Below, in pieces: positions 39,582 to 53,654 of a stretch of DNA of 64,000 nt; the stretch's first letter is position 1, and the number at the start of each line of letters is the position of its first letter. The translations under genes were made by a program, and so were the position numbers. The notes below the pieces were generated by a model, which made no database searches, was not told where the DNA came from, and saw only the letters and a program-made list of their open reading frames with translations. Source of the DNA: Strongylocentrotus droebachiensis (lineage: Eukaryota > Echinodermata > Echinoidea > Camarodonta > Strongylocentrotidae); assembly GCA_035222895.1 (NCBI GenBank), contig JAVYIG010009844.1, forward strand, positions 1 through 64,000, in the 5' to 3' direction.

Positions 39582-41925
39582 CCTTTTAAAGTTGTTTCGC
39601 GGTGGCGCAGCGTGTCTGAGTCAATGCAATTAAGGGGTACTGGAATGATGGTGGGGGGGGGGGGGGGGGGGGGAGGAGGGAGCCGCAGGCGCGGATCCAC
39701 GTAGCGATTTCTCCAGCCCGAGCCCCCCCCCCCCCTAGCCTCCCCAAAACGGTAAACAAATAGGATAATAACGTTTTTTTTTAAACAAAAAACAAAAGCG
39801 GCCCCCCTGACCCCCCAAAATAAAAAAAACACTATATTTTCACCCCTCAACAAAATTAGCGGTTCTCCTCTCCATCACCCCCCCCCCCCCCCCCGCGCTT
39901 ATTCACCGATCGGCTGAGTCGGCGCTAACAATTTTCTCAAGATTTGCCTCCCCCCCTTGTAGCCGACTGGATCCGCCCCTTGGAAGAGGGACCATCAATG
40001 TTACTCGGTAAAAAGGCGAATTTCCAAGACTACTGATAAGCTGGCTGATTAGGGTAACTCGCGAATAGGTGGAGTTATTCCAGGGCTCCATTTTTAAAAA
40101 AGTTGCGATTAATCGTAACTTTGTTGCAATTGATATCTATCGGAACAATGTACATAAGAGATTGGGGACTGCAAATTTGCGATCGATTATAGGACTTACG
40201 ATTGAATGGACGAATCGCAACACCTTATATAAGACAGGCCCATGCGTCTCCTTTTCTTATTCTTTCCACTTCCCCTTATCCCTTCCCATTTCTCTCTTTT
40301 CTCGCCCTTTCTCCGGTTTTTTTCTTCATTACTTGAAGGGGGAGGGGTGATGAAGTGCATCACGTGATCCCATTGTAGTTGATTGTAGTTGATTCGTTGA
40401 TTTATACACCTACCGTTCCTCTTCAACTCCGGATATGGAGAAGGGGATTTTCCCTTAAATTATTATTCTCGGTTTGTCATGTTTATTAGAGCGGAGCGAG
40501 CTCAAGTGCAACCCGATGGAGATTACATGAAGAGCGCCGTCTCTTGGCAGTGAATATGGATTTTATACTTTCGTGTCGATAAACTTTGATGTACTTAATA
40601 AATCATAAAGTATTATTTTAGAAACAAAGGCACCATTTGACGTCATTAAACGTCACAACTGCTATAATGCCTATTGTCAGAATAAGAAAGACGTTGAAAA
40701 CAATATGTTTTTGTTTTTTTGTTTATCCCCGAAGGTTATAAATGGAAGCTATTGCCACTTCCAATTATACTGCTACCCATATACAGTTGGAAGAATTGAA
40801 AAATAATATATAGTTTATAAATTCTCAAAACTTTATTGATCGATATCTATGACTCATAGATTGATCAATAAAGTTCTGAAAGGATTAAAAGAAAAAGTCA
40901 TATCGCCGCAATCACTAATTCATAAAAAGAGGCAAATGAAAAAATTCCAACTTAACGAGCAGCAGTGTCTCTATAAATCCACGCTCTCAACCAATCATTT
41001 CGATCAATCATTTAATAGGATCCGCTTTATTATCTTATAATACATGTTATCTTTCATAAACTCTGTATTAATAATCTAAAAATTAAAAAAAGTCATCACA
41101 TTTTGAGGTGCCTTTTATTGCAAAATTTTCATACAAGCAAAAATATAGGGGTACAATTTTGGAATTCTGTACTTGATGGATGTTACTTTAATAAGTTTAA
41201 ACAGGGGGTACAAGTCGGATGTGCCCCCTCCACTGTAAAACCACCACTGACATATGAAAGTCTTAATCCCACCGCTGCCACCAGTTTTGTGTAATACGCT
41301 TGACATTTATGTGTCTTATAACACAGAGCTCATTGATTTTAAGGTCATTTACACATAAAAACAAAACAACAAAACACGGCTGCTTTTTTTTTGGGCAGCG
41401 TAAAATCTGTGTAATATCTGAACAATCCTTTCCTGTGGTCAGTCATTAGCTCCGGCAAAACAAAATAATGCTCCAGACATTTAATTTCTTCAAAGATGGA
41501 TGGTTAGGGTCAGGATCGCATTAGGCTGGTTTTTATAATATACTCAAATGCATGGATTTTTCTTTCAAGGGGACCTAGTGCATGACGAGTTATCCATTAA
41601 TGTTATTAATAAATGAGCTACAATAATTGAAATCCAGTCTGCATACACCACTTGTTGCTATGTCGGGCAAGCCTCGCACAATATTTCAGGATGTCAAGAA
41701 AACCACTTGTTTAAAAAAGTAAACATACGATTTGAATATTTTAGTGTCTATTGCAAGGGTTTAAGGTAAAGCTAGAGTCAGGGTCAGAACTTTGGGCAGG
41801 GTTGAAAGTAGGAAGTTGGTTAGACTAGGAAATTGATGGTGGATCAATCGTCGCCAGAGCGTATCGCACAACCACCTTTAATGTTTTACAGTACCACAAT
41901 AAAAAGTACAAATGGCAAAGATCCT
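39582..41925. other. Non-coding, poly-C/G patches
   Basis: Poly-G at 39650, poly-C at 39722 and 39880, and a GGATCCGCC repeat edge at 39970. A short hairpin lies at 40830-40880 (ACTTTATTGATC/GATCAATAAAGT). No gene is supported. Confidence 0.5.
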
Positions 41926-44760
41926 TTCTGTTAAGCAATATTTTATTGAAATTCACATCCAGCATAATTGTACACTATAAAACCAGCAAATATACATCAA
42001 ATTATTACTATGATTTATGCAATAACCCCTCCACCTCAATATTATAATAAACTTGTAAAATAAAACGAAAATTGGAATATAATTTAAAAGATTCTAGATT
42101 CATGTACTGTATATACAAAATGTCATTTGACAAAATTCAAATTGTGCAAAAATAGCTCTCTAGTTGGTGAGCACTACTTATATATAGTGCTCTATTAAAA
42201 ACCAACTTTTCTATAACAACGAAAAAGAAATTAAGAAAATTCAAGCATACCATAGATCACGGCTTAATATTTTGTGTAAGTACTTGAATGTAGAATGTAT
42301 CATATTTGGTCTTTTGTCAACTATTGCAGACTTCTGATATGTACAAGACATGCCTGTTTGACCTTATACAAATTCAAATCAAATGGTGCCCCTCCCATTT
42401 CCACTATTATCTAGTTCAAAGGTAATAAATACATCTTTTGAAAAATCTTCTGAAGAATACATTAACTATTAAATCATCATGATAAATAGTTTACTTTCAG
42501 GTTATACAAATGCCAAATTTATGAATTAATTTAACTGTCATCTGTTTAGCAGAATGTAGTTCTAGCTCAGTGGATTAAATCTAGAAAATTTGCATTAAAT
42601 CAAATACGTACTCAGTACTCACTTGGTACATGATTGTGCTGTTTATTCAAAATTTATCAAAATGACTTTTCTTTTCTTTTTGCAAGAAATGCCTGATATG
42701 CTTTTGCACAGGTTTTGTCACAGTAGTGTATACTTTGCTGCACTGCAATTCCGATTAAAACCAAACTGAATATGAATATGCACCCTGTTTATATGATGAC
42801 AATATATGGTAGCAAATACAGTGCTTAAATGAGTATTCATGGTGGTGAAGTATTCTTAAGAAGTGAAGACAAAAAAAAGTAATATATAATTGTGTGGAAC
42901 ACTCCATTGAAAGACTGCACAAAATATCAAAATTATTACATAATAGATAAATGAGACTGAATCGAAGAATAATTGAACACAGTGATTACAATTCTCATAC
43001 GTACATTACATGTTCAAAGCAAACGTAAATTTCATTCTATTTTTACAGGTTTCTCTCTTTGATAAAACTCAGGAATATTAAAGCATATATACAAGCACAT
43101 GAATACAACATAAATACACACCCATTGAGGGAGACTAGATATTTAGAGCTCTGCAAAATAAGTCTATCAATTTATATAAATAAAAGTGGATAATGTTAAA
43201 ATATATATTGTGGTTAATACTTTTACATGTTATCTACTGAATATAAGTAATATAAATACATGATTTCATCTGGTACATAAACATAAGTACATGTATTGGA
43301 AGATAGAATACATTTGTCCGCATACAGATAAACACAGAACAATGAAAATGATACATACAAAAACAAGTAAAACCAACTCCTTCATCTTTCCTTCAAAATT
43401 CTTTATAAAAATATTTGCTTTATAAATTAAACGATTACATTGAACAAAATTGTAAACAAAAACATGAAACGCATGATTGAAAGTTCATTTGTTTTAAGTA
43501 CATACATAGACCAAGACAAGGAAGTAATTTCAGCTTTGCTGAGAAAAAATGAATACAATTTATAGATTAAAAACACACAAAAACTTTTCTCTTTTTTAAA
43601 ATAAAAAAACATGATTACAGAGACATTGTAATATCATCACATACATGTAAAAACAACAAGGTACTTTGCTGCAAACAGACTCAAACTACCCTTCGATTCT
43701 TATCTGAATTCATAATGATAACAACAGACAGAACTCTGTACTTCTATTAAAAAAGAATTAAAAATACAAGTTGTATTGATGAATCAATCTGTGCAAAAAT
43801 AGGTGTAAAATCCATCAAAATCGATGTGTCATGAAGAAATCTAGCAATCCACCATTAGCATTTGCATTTTTTCCCTTGTTCGTTCATCCATTATAAATGT
43901 CACACCTTTTGAAATAATTGATGATCACAGATGTTATCTTTTATATCATAATTATTTCATTTCTTTCTTTTTTAAGTATATCAATTTGGAAACTTGAATT
44001 GCAAAGGTGCTCTGCATAGACATACACCACGTAGTTGGAAGTTACAATATTCACGTTCACTTTGGATGAATAAGACAAGTCACACACATAGAATAAAACA
44101 CATCGCAGCATTGTGCTTTAAAAATACATTGACAATGACACAATCATAAAAGTGACATTTTTTTTTACAGAAACACTTTAAAAAGGTAAGTGTTATCAAA
44201 TGAGATCACATAGTGATTGTAACAAATGTGGAACGACAACCAGAGCGAAGTATAATTAATGAATTGTTCAATCCTTGTTTCTGACCAAAATGCCAGAGGC
44301 CTCAAAGTAGTGTTATATACATAATGTTTTTTCAAAAATGGAAAGTGGTATTTGGAATAATAAAGAGTATGAAAATTATATTATCAAAAAGATTGGAGTA
44401 CAAGTATATACAATGACGGCTGAATTTTTACAGAATTGCTTCGGATAATGCAATGTAAATATCTCCAACTTCATATAAAAAGAGGGAATCAGATTTGCTA
44501 TATTTACAGATCAAATCACTAGTACTTTACTGTGTTTTTATTGTCATATCGATTGGTATAAAAGAACAAGGCACAGAAAATGAGAATCATTGAATTAAAT
44601 GTACTGAATAATTTATGTGCTTGATTACACGACTGCTGCAGTGAGCACAGTAGCATAAATATACCGGTAAACAGTCTCTTTGAACACAAAGTTATACTGA
44701 CTGCTATGTTCACCCGTGTCAATACGTTGTATTTGGGTGTTGCCAGTTTCAGTATTTGAC
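41926..44760 (-). other. AT-rich unique block, possible long 3' UTR on the minus strand
   Basis: About 2.8 kb of AT-rich, repeat-poor sequence, unlike its repeat-rich neighbours. Its lower edge has AATAAA on the minus strand (TTTATT at 41942-41947). It could be the 3' UTR of a minus-strand transcript, such as the gene ending its CDS at 54866, but 12.9 kb is long and no splice link is shown. Confidence 0.25.
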
Positions 44761-44919
44761 CTTTAAAAGGCCGATAAACAATGGTAGCTGCTGATTCACT
44801 GATACATAAATAATGTGAGTTTTACAAAGGTTTCATTTCTCATAATAGGTTAGCACTCCGGTTTACTCCCCTTTCAAAGTGTTAGGACCATGTACACTGT
44901 ACCTGTAACAAATCATCTG

Positions 44920-45290
44920 TTCAGAGCGAGAAGGCCGTTTCTCTTCTGTTAAATGATTTGAGTTAAAACCCTTCTGGCTTTCAGCAAACAATTGAATACC
45001 CTGGTATTGTGTAACTGTCCATTTACCTTCTTTTGTTCATCAAACAACCTCAAGTAAAATGCCATACTGAGATTATATTGTCTGTTGGGCGTTAGAAGGA
45101 TGCTAATGCTCTTTAAGAGAGTTAACCCCCTCCAAGCTCTCAGGGGGATGAAAGGTGAAATCATATAGTATCACTCTATGAATATTTAGATGATAATCAT
45201 ACAGGTATAGTCTGCTGAGGACCAGAAGGACTTTAAATCATATCCTTAAAGCTAGAGATAATGGCCTTCTGGCTCTCAAAAGACAAAATA
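44920..45290. repeat. Cluster of hairpin repeats related to the 84-bp unit
   Basis: Three units carry the same pairing. They include ATCTGTTCAGAGCGAGAAGG with CCCTTCTGGCTTTCAGC, TTAGAAGGATGCTAATGCTC with AAGCTCTCAGGGGG, and GAGGACCAGAAGGAC with GGCCTTCTGGCTCTCA. Confidence 0.7.
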
Positions 45291-46864
45291 TCTACACGAT
45301 CAATTCAGGCTTGGTCTTATGAATAAGTTATCCTCTACCCCAATCTCCATTACAATGCATAATTGCTGTGAAAAGAATAATGACCATGTGAAGCTCCTCT
45401 CTGTTATGCGGACCTATCTTACAACTCTGTACATGACATGTTCCGAAGCAATGTTGACATTGCATTTTAAGTATTCTCTCTTTAAAATACTGCACTCGGT
45501 GACCTAACTTCACAATCAAGAGCTGTACAGTTGGGGGGAAATATAGGCCTAACTCTCCACTTGGGAAAATGGAACCAGTATACACAAAGCTGGAAAAAAA
45601 AAGAACTTTCAAATCGACACATAATTAAAAATTCAAATGATTTTTTTTTAAAGGTAATGATCAATTATTCCTGAATTCTTCATCGCTGCATGATTTTGAG
45701 CTTTTTTTGGTATAGGACCATTACATTTTTGCACATGATATACTATTAGTATCAGAAATTGTAGCAATATTGATTTTGCTATTTTTCTAATAAATACATG
45801 TGTTTTCTATGACCTTCATTATCGACATGACTCAAATTAAGGATTGCGAAAATTGAAAGAATTTTGATTATCTGGAACAATCGGCGCAATCGGGAACGTG
45901 CGCAGGACGGCCCCTCCAAGTGTATGTAACCTTCGAGAGCGTGAACTTTCGTGTTGTCTGAATCCGGGCAAATCAATAGCTGCCTGGTTATTTTTCTAAA
46001 ACGATCTCACACTTTGCCAGAATTGGAACTCCCTTCGCCCTTCACAATTTCTATTCTCTTGATGTAGCAGGCAAGTTTAAAACACAAAAGAGGCCGTGAT
46101 ACAGTTGCAACCCCTAACCACAATCCAAATTCTTTAACACTTGTGGTCTCGGGGCATCTCGAATGAGGTGCATATACATGCAGTGACAAAAAATAGTGTT
46201 GCCTGCACATATGTATACATAAGGCGAGCCTGTAGAAACGAACTACTTTCAATTGAACTTGCTTTCACTTTAGCTCCACCTATATGCCCCAGCAAGGTTG
46301 TACATTGTGCAGCATTAATGCAGATTCTGTCACACAAAAACCACTAGAGCCTATTGCGGAAAATGAGATGCTGCGTTAAACCCAAGTACATGAAAAAATA
46401 ATGGACTAGCATGACCTTCAAACTGACAGACTGCAAAAGAATACATTGTGAAAAAGAGAGCGCTAATGAGATAGCAAGAGGTGGAGACTATTGTGAAGTG
46501 AATTTATAATGTATCCCCGGATTCATTATAAGCTTTAATATCAATTTTACAATGCCCTGTGGATTATGAATGCTAATTAGGGTACAAAGCAATTACGCAT
46601 AATAATAAACATGGTAACATGACAGCTCACACATAGGCCAAAAAACGATTCAGGTTTTCTGCATTGACAGCTAGATGTCAAATGAGTGCTCATAAAAAAT
46701 GACTTGTTGAACAGGAGGTCGTAGAATAATCCTGATCATATACAAAAATCTCTTCTGTCAGGAACAAAAACCTGGTAAATATCAGAAGGTTGCTCTTTAA
46801 CAGCAAGATGGAAGAATTTTTGTACCAAATTATGTAGTAGGGGATAAAATGAGCTCATCAAATT

Positions 46865-47020
46865 CATCATCAACTATCTAGTTTCCATGGCAATAGACAG
46901 AATGATGAATTCTGTATTTCAATCTGGGTACTGAATCCTGTAGTAGGAGGCAACGCATCACATTCACCACAAAACTATCAAGTATCCATGGCGATGGAGA
47001 GAATGATGAATTCCTCCATG
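46865..47020. repeat. Tandem duplication about 101 bp apart
   Basis: AACTATCTAGTTTCCATGGC...AGAATGATGAATTC at 46872 recurs as AACTATCAAGTATCCATGGC...AGAATGATGAATTC at 46973. Confidence 0.8.
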
Positions 47021-47129
47021 TCAGGACAAAAGGCATAAAATCTTTTCCCCAGGCACTTAGTAACAGATGAGTCATACTATCTTGTACTTGAGTTTCCCAG
47101 AGAAACATACTGCATCCCCATTTCCATCA

Positions 47130-47130
47130 C

Positions 47131-47163
<33 letters not shown>

Positions 47164-47272
47164 TACAGACAAAAAGACAGACAGAGAGAGAGAGAGAGAG
47201 AGAGAAGGAAAAAAAGATAAGAGACAGACAGACAGCAGAGAGACAGACAGAGAGAGTGAGAGAGAGAGAGAC
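47130..47272. repeat. (GA)n/(GACA)n microsatellite
   Basis: Alternating AGAG and AGACAGAC blocks occupy about 140 bp. Confidence 0.95.
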
Positions 47273-47899
47273 ATATCCCCAATGGTAAAGATACTTTCGT
47301 TCCTCAGTCACACCGACCAGTATCAGATGACACTAGACCAACAAAATTACATTACCATGAACGGCCAAGATATTGCTTGGTTTGTAACATGTTTTGAAAG
47401 TGTGACAGGGATATCAGTTGTGCAAGAAAGATAAATGGGTGTGATGTAGGTTGGCTGGAGGAGGAGAAGGGGAGTGCAACATTTTGAGTACCAGTATGCC
47501 TGGAAGCAATAGCAGATATACTAATCACAACCTAGCTAACTACAATCAGAATGTTACTTTGTACTTCAACCAGAGCACTTCAAAGCACATCGTGTACCAT
47601 AAAAGCTTGTTCAGATATGGGAAGTAAACCGTCACAAAGTAAAGAAACACGTTTTTTAACGTGTTAATTAATGGCAACTGCAGGCAACATGATCAATCAG
47701 CTTTGTGTTATAAGATACATGAATGTGATGCGTATCACACTTAACGTCATTATAAAAACACGCACTGATGCAGCGGCTTTGCCGCAACATATCTAAACAA
47801 GGCCTTAATCTACATTTTGGGGGAGGGGGAGGGGGGCATTGCGTCTAAAACTAAGAGGGCTCTTTTATGCTGATGGGCTTTTGAGAGCTTATGACTCAT

Positions 47900-48870
47900 T
47901 CTATGTGAACACATTGGATCCTTTTTTTATATACACAACTTCGGGAATGAACCCTCATCGTGTAGTCATGTTGCATAATTACACTGCTCGTGAGCATCGT
48001 GAAAGGAAGCACAGACACTTGAATTTCACCCCATCTTGCCCCCCCCCCCCCCCCCCCCTCCCCCTTTGTGCTGGGAAATGTCACTACTTCCCCTTGCAAT
48101 TAAATTGAGATTAAAGTCTAATGAGAGCCAGAAGTTTGTTTCCGTTCTGGTTCTTGTTTGAACCTTTGAAGGAATATCCTTTCACAACGTAGTCATGTTA
48201 CATAATTATATCCCTCATGAGCTTCATGAAGAGGAGCACGTAAGGATGAATTTCGCTCTCTGCTCTGAGCTGGGAGATATCACTACTTCCTCTTGCAACT
48301 TGAGATTATCATCTTCTTGAGAGCCAGACTTTAAATAATTAATTCTGTTTCTCATTTGAACGCTTTCCAGGAAAGAACTCTCATTATGGCATGATTATGT
48401 CTCCATTAGACTAATGCAGGGAAGCATTTAAGGCTAAATCTGCGCTCCCCCCCCCCCCCCTCTTCCCAGGGATATTAACAGGAATACCTGCATACCCTGG
48501 ATACATCTCTCACCCAAATTTGCAGAGACTATCTACTGCACTCCTTTAGCCAAAAGGCTATTAACTCTGTTTCTGATTTGAAATGTTGAACCCTTTCAGA
48601 GAATGAGCTTTCATGATTCAGTCGTATTACATAATATTTATCTCTTATTTCCTTGACGGCATGCAGAGTAAAGGGAGACAAACCAGGCTAGCTGAATCAT
48701 ACTCCTTCCCTCCCACCCCCTTCCCAGGGCAATACCATTTTTCTTATCTGCTTTCCACTGATGACTAAATTTCTATCCTTTTCATATTTGAATAATGAAT
48801 TCATCATGTATACGTATATGAACATTCTGTCCTTTGTATAATTATGTTTCTTTTGTGCCAAGAGAAATCA
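47900..48870. repeat. Degenerate tandem repeat, period about 190-240 bp, five units
   Basis: A block reading like CATGTTACATAATTATATCC then CTCATGAGC recurs near 47967, 48195, 48389, 48627 and 48833. Each copy is preceded by a TTTGAAC...TTTC(A/C) stretch. Poly-C runs sit inside several units. Identity between units is low, so the array is old. Confidence 0.7.
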
Positions 48871-48886
48871 AACCCAGCATTCAAAA

Positions 48887-49264
48887 GGCCTGTTTTCATC
48901 AGCTCGAGACTGCCAAATATCCTGCTATTTGAACTATCCCGTTCGCAAATTATCCAGTTAATTTGCGTCTTCATCAGCCCGAAGTTGCAATTAGCGGGAT
49001 ATTTGGTCAAGATAATCATCCCAAGATATCTTGGGCTAGTTTGCAAAATATCCCGCTAATTGTCAGGTACGTCTTCACCAGACAGAAGACTTGCGCTATG
49101 CGCGAACGCTGAGCAAGATATCTTGAGCTAATTTCTCGAGGCCGAGTTTCAAGTTTTCGAGGTCAAGTCTTGAGCTGATGAAGACACGATTTGTAACTTC
49201 AGGATCATTTTCCAAATCAGAAATAGCGGGCTATTTGGCAATCTCGAGCTGATGGAGACAAGCC
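48887..49264. mobile_element. MITE family GGCCTGTCCTCATCAG, copy B
   Basis: The termini GGCCTGTTTTCATCAGCTCG and CGAGCTGATGGAGACAAGCC are inverted repeats, extended by ACTGCCAAATA / GGCAATCT. Possible AAAA flanks are seen on both sides. Confidence 0.8.
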
Positions 49265-49508
49265 AAAAGATAATGAGTAGCAAGGTACCGGTAGTCAGAG
49301 CTAAAAGAAAACAATAGAAATGACATTTGTAGTTGAAGCGTGAGAGATTTTGATCAAGCAGCAATTATCCAAACAAAGAAAAAGAACCAGGTCAATGTCG
49401 GACGGACAGCGATGGGCAGAGCTTGCGAACTGAACAAATAGAGACTTCAATCAATGTAAACAAGAGACAAATCAGTCTATTATATCACTGGTAGGTTGGA
49501 TACACAGG

Positions 49509-49674
49509 CATGGGCGTAGCAAAGGGGGCACAAGGGAGCCACCCCCTCCCTTACTTGTTAAACCACTAAAAAAGTTAGGTCCTCCACAGAACTAAAGTGA
49601 CTGTAATTCTGAGTATCATCCCTATATGTGGACCCTCCCCCCCCCCCCCATTTAATAATTCTGGCTACGCCACT
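49509..49674. mobile_element. Short repeat bounded by GGGCGTAGC / GGCTACGCC
   Basis: It starts ATGGGCGTAGCAAAGG and ends CTGGCTACGCCACTG around poly-C and poly-G blocks. Similar GGCGTAGC ends occur at about 35495 and 38512. Confidence 0.5.
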
Positions 49675-49939
49675 GTACATAGGCATTGAATGCAACATAT
49701 ACACAATCCTTTATACAGTCGAATGTAGATGTAGCTTGGGTAATGAGAGACTTTTATAATCCCTTACATGATTCATGTGTCTGAGGGGATTATAGGTGAC
49801 AAAAAATGGGGGAGGGGGAGGGGCTGGGATTAGAGATAATCCCCCTTGCACAGTGTGAACTTGTGTACGTGTGGTGAGCTGTCATGTCAGGGTACATGTA
49901 TTTTAATGTATCCATGTGATGGATGTATTACTTTCAATG

Positions 49940-50275
49940 TGTTATTAAGATTCCCTTCTATCAGCCTAATTCCGTATATTGCGACATGCATTTGAATATC
50001 CATCCCATGTATGTACTTCTTTTAATGTGTTTTGATGATTTGATCACTATTTTTTATCTCTCTTTCTAGTTTCTATCACCCTAAATCCATGTGTTTTCAA
50101 AGAGACAGTTGCAAAATCCTTGAAGTTCTTTACAAAGTCATTTTATAAGCTGATGTTTGTGCATTTTAAATCATTTGCCATGATTTAAATCTCACTTTAT
50201 ATCACCCTCAGTCCATCCATGTGTTGTTTATGGATCTTTGCAAAACTATCATACTTTGAAGTTTTTAATATAACT

Positions 50276-50314
<39 letters not shown>

Positions 50315-50440
50315 ACCACATTTAAACAAGCTGTCATTTGTGTTTTTGAAGCCAATTATACTGAGGGCCAAAAGTGCATGAAGTCATCATGACACATGGA
50401 AAAAGCTGTCATTTGTGCTTTTGAAGCTAATTAGTCAACA
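49940..50440. repeat. Degenerate tandem repeats with a GA microsatellite
   Basis: TCTATCA(G/C)CCTAA-TCCAT recurs near 49958, 50072 and 50198. AAGCTGTCATTTGTG is repeated at 50329 and 50404. A (GA)n run sits at 50280-50313. Between them GAGGGCCAAAAG and AAGTCATCATGAC resemble the 84-bp hairpin unit. Confidence 0.65.
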
Positions 50441-51084
50441 AGAGTAAAATAAACATACCATTTGCACCTTCCAAAGGGGTACACCCCTGTGGTAATATAC
50501 ATGTACATTCATTGGCTTTGGGGTTGACAGACAGTGTGGAATGCAAATGATACACCTCTTTGTTTACATAAGGGAGGTAATTATGGTATTTACTGAAGGT
50601 ATGACAAAAATTTCTATGCTTAAGAGCAGTTTATAGCATGTAGGCCTAATTGTAATTACGATGGACATTACTTTAATTATTAAGGACAAAATTGTATTGA
50701 ACAGAGATTATAAATAGCGATGTCCTCTCTACGCAACATCTGAACCTCAGTAATATACTCTATAATTAATATAAATGAGTATTATGAGTGAGTATTAATC
50801 TGCAAGGTGGGATAGTGTGATATCATGTACGTGCATCTGCTACTGAATTACACCGTATGTTCCTACTCCACCGTCTAGAAACCTGCTTTTAATTAATACA
50901 CATCTAGAAATGTCCGTCCATCTCTGATCAAACTCCGTATTTGAGAAGCAGGGTCATGGTACAATCCATGACATTATTATGATCAACTCAACAGGCTCAA
51001 AGCGAGGAGCATAATTAAGAGCAAATAACAGGCCCAAAATAGTCTACAGAATATGTACATTTAGCAGTCAAATATACATAACTC

Positions 51085-51465
51085 GGATCATACAGCTATT
51101 AGTATATTAACGGAGCATATCACGCGATATTACTTCCTTCTTTTTGTGTTCCGAACTTTCTCAAAGAAGCACATGATAATTTAGTATGGATATTAAGACA
51201 AAATTAACCCATTTACCCTACACATTACTTACATATTGTTATTAATACATAACTAATTTGGTGTGTCCAGAGACTCCAGACCTATTTTTAAATAAATTAC
51301 GGCACATAATATTAACTTTGATCTTTTAATTGATCATGCATCCATTAGTGAATTAACGGAGCATGTCATGAAATGATACTTCCTTCTTTCTATATTCAAA
51401 CTTTCTCAAAGAAGCATATGATTATTTAATATGGCTATCAAAAATTAACCCAGTTATACTGTTTT
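51085..51465. repeat. Tandem duplication about 242 bp apart
   Basis: TATTAACGGAGCATATCACG...ACTTTCTCAAAGAAGCACATG (from 51101) is repeated as GAATTAACGGAGCATGTCATG...ACTTTCTCAAAGAAGCATATG (from 51343), with the following TAATATGG(A/C)TAT also conserved. Confidence 0.85.
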
Positions 51466-51934
51466 AGACTGCCTTCACCCCATTACCCAAATACTAATTT
51501 GATATAAACTACTTTTCCTCAATTAACCATTGCCTGTTTTCATGTTCTTACTACTTTTCTCCATTGCACCCTGAACATAATTAGTGTGGAGTTTGTTTAT
51601 TATATATGTTCACATTACATGTATTATTAATATAAATATAAAGTCAAATCAATTAGTGAGGTTCCAGAGAGTACAGAACACGGGTAATTTGACTCAGCTT
51701 GCAAGCCTATCGTTTTTGTGTATACCCACCCACTCAGTACAGAAGCTCAGATTACGCATGCAGGTGGGTTTTCAAAACTCCTACTGAACATTCAAGAGTT
51801 ATTAATCATCATAACAAGTTGATTGATCATCGCTGTGTTATTATGCATGCACCACTGATCAAATTTGTTTTGTTCATGTCTTGAATGACAGACAGCCAGC
51901 CACACCATCACGTGTGTTACATTGCCTGTTCTGT

Positions 51935-52340
51935 TCGGAGCCAGAAGGGCGTTATTTCTTTGTATTAAAAGTCATGATGACTTCACACACATTTGGCCCC
52001 CAGCTGATCATATCATATTCAGGGCCAGAAGGGTGTTAGCTCTTTGTATTAAAAGTCATGATGACTTCATGCACATTTGGCCCACAGCTGATCATATCAT
52101 CATGTTGAGAGCCATAAGGGCGTTTACTCTTTGTAAAGTCAAAATGACTTCATGCACATTTTGGCCCTCAGCTGACCATATCATATTCAGAGCCAGAAGG
52201 GCGTTTAACTCTTGTAAAGTCATGATAACTTCATAACGCCCTTTGGACCCCCAGCTGACCATATCATCTGTTTGGAGCTAGAAGGGCATTACCGCAATGG
52301 AGATTCATATGCTTTAACTCCCTTCTGGCCCTCAGCCCAC
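51935..52340. repeat. About five tandem units of an 84-bp hairpin repeat
   Basis: The unit starts GAGCCAGAAGGGCGTT near 51939, 52020, 52107, 52191 and 52275. Each carries a near-palindrome AAGTCATGATGACTT and ends GGCCC(C/T)CAGCTGATCATATC. Unit 4 pairs AGAAGGGCGTT with AACGCCCTTTGG; unit 5 pairs AGAAGGG with CCCTTCT. A 104-residue ORF across it is only the repeat read through. Confidence 0.85.
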
Positions 52341-52749
52341 CATAATCTGCATGTAAATGTACTTTCCCCATAAGGTGCACATTTGTAACCCATATTTGGG
52401 TATCAAAATAAGTTGTAAATCACTCCCTCTCCCTTTCACATTGTCTTTATGATTATGCCAAATAGACTTTTTAATGGATCAGTTTTAATCCCAATTTAAT
52501 TGGAACATATTAACAAGGCTTGACACTAACAATTTTTCAAAGGGCAAAGAAATAACTATTTTACCATTTTGAACCCCCCCCCCCCCCTCCCCCATTTTAA
52601 CCATTTTCACATTAACTCCTTGAATACTGTTTGAATTTGGGTGTAACAAACATTTTCCTAAAGTCTCGGACAGAGCAACGTACCTTGAGCATTGTCATGA
52701 ATACTTTAAGAAACACATCGGAACAATATTATTTTAAATTGTAAAACTA

Positions 52750-52845
52750 TCACCTGCTGAGCGTAAGAAGGTTATTACATGTAACTTTAGATAAAAGTAT
52801 CTGAGTTAACCAACACCCTTCAAGCTCTCTAAGCGGACATCATTT
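52750..52845. repeat. Single hairpin-repeat relative
   Basis: CTGCTGAGCGTAAGAAGGTT...GAGTTAACCAACACCCTTCAAGCTCTC shows the same AGAAGG...CCCTTC pairing as the 84-bp units. Confidence 0.55.
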
Positions 52846-53654
52846 TTCAAATGACCCTCATGCGAAAGATATGGGCGTAGGTAGGGCAAATATTATGCTA
52901 TTTATCAAATGTTGGTTAGACTAAATTAACCTTTAAAATGGAGCTCGGTAGAACTGCTACATTTATGACAATGTTCTTTATGATGATTTTCACAAAGACT
53001 GGACTGCTCTATTATATTTCAAACAAAGAACTTGGCAAAGCAACAAAAGAATATATACTTTTCAGTTGTAACATTGATCGAATCAACGCTGACGTGAAGA
53101 AAAAGCGACTGGCTACAAAAACTGAAGTCCCATGCTTGCTACATCAACAAAATGGTGAAGTTACGAACACGTTCGATGGCGAGGAATCGGGCAAATCCGA
53201 GCGCTTATTTTCATTTCTAGATTTAAAACCTTGATAATGTCAGTATTCTTTAGCTTCAAGGGGGTACCTTTGTCAACTTTCTTTCTTTGTTAAAAGCAAA
53301 CACAAACCGGCCTATTGGAAATTTTCTCTCCCTATTTTCATGCTTGTGAAACGGTCGTAATAAAAAAAAATCTCATGGCTCAATGACAACCTCTTCTTAT
53401 TTCTCCTTCTTTCCTTTTTCTTTATATTTTGGGGTGTTATTGTGTTCATATTTGCCTTTGTAGACACATTAGCAACTCGAATGACGGAGAAGGGGTAATT
53501 AAAAGTCACATGCTGTTTGTTTGTGGTGCCTTAGAAGGAGGAAGTACATATATAAGGTTGATAAACTATTCTCAAAATATCTGAAATCTTATCAACTGGG
53601 GTGAAATATATTGTTTTGTGCTTGGCAGAAAAGCAATAGAAGGGGAATATGCAA

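Larger units (their letters stand above)
45291..47899. other. Non-coding stretch
   Basis: Apart from the 101-bp duplication and the GA/GACA microsatellite I see no coding or RNA signal. ORFs are under 100 residues and unconserved in appearance. Confidence 0.5.

Noticed and set aside
51922..52236. 104-residue ORF with repeated FGARRALFLC-like units
   Set aside because: The 84-bp repeat is divisible by three, so the frame stays open by chance.
52938..53234. 98-residue plus-strand ORF with a hydrophobic N-terminus
   Set aside because: No recognisable family, splice context or codon bias; cannot be told from chance.
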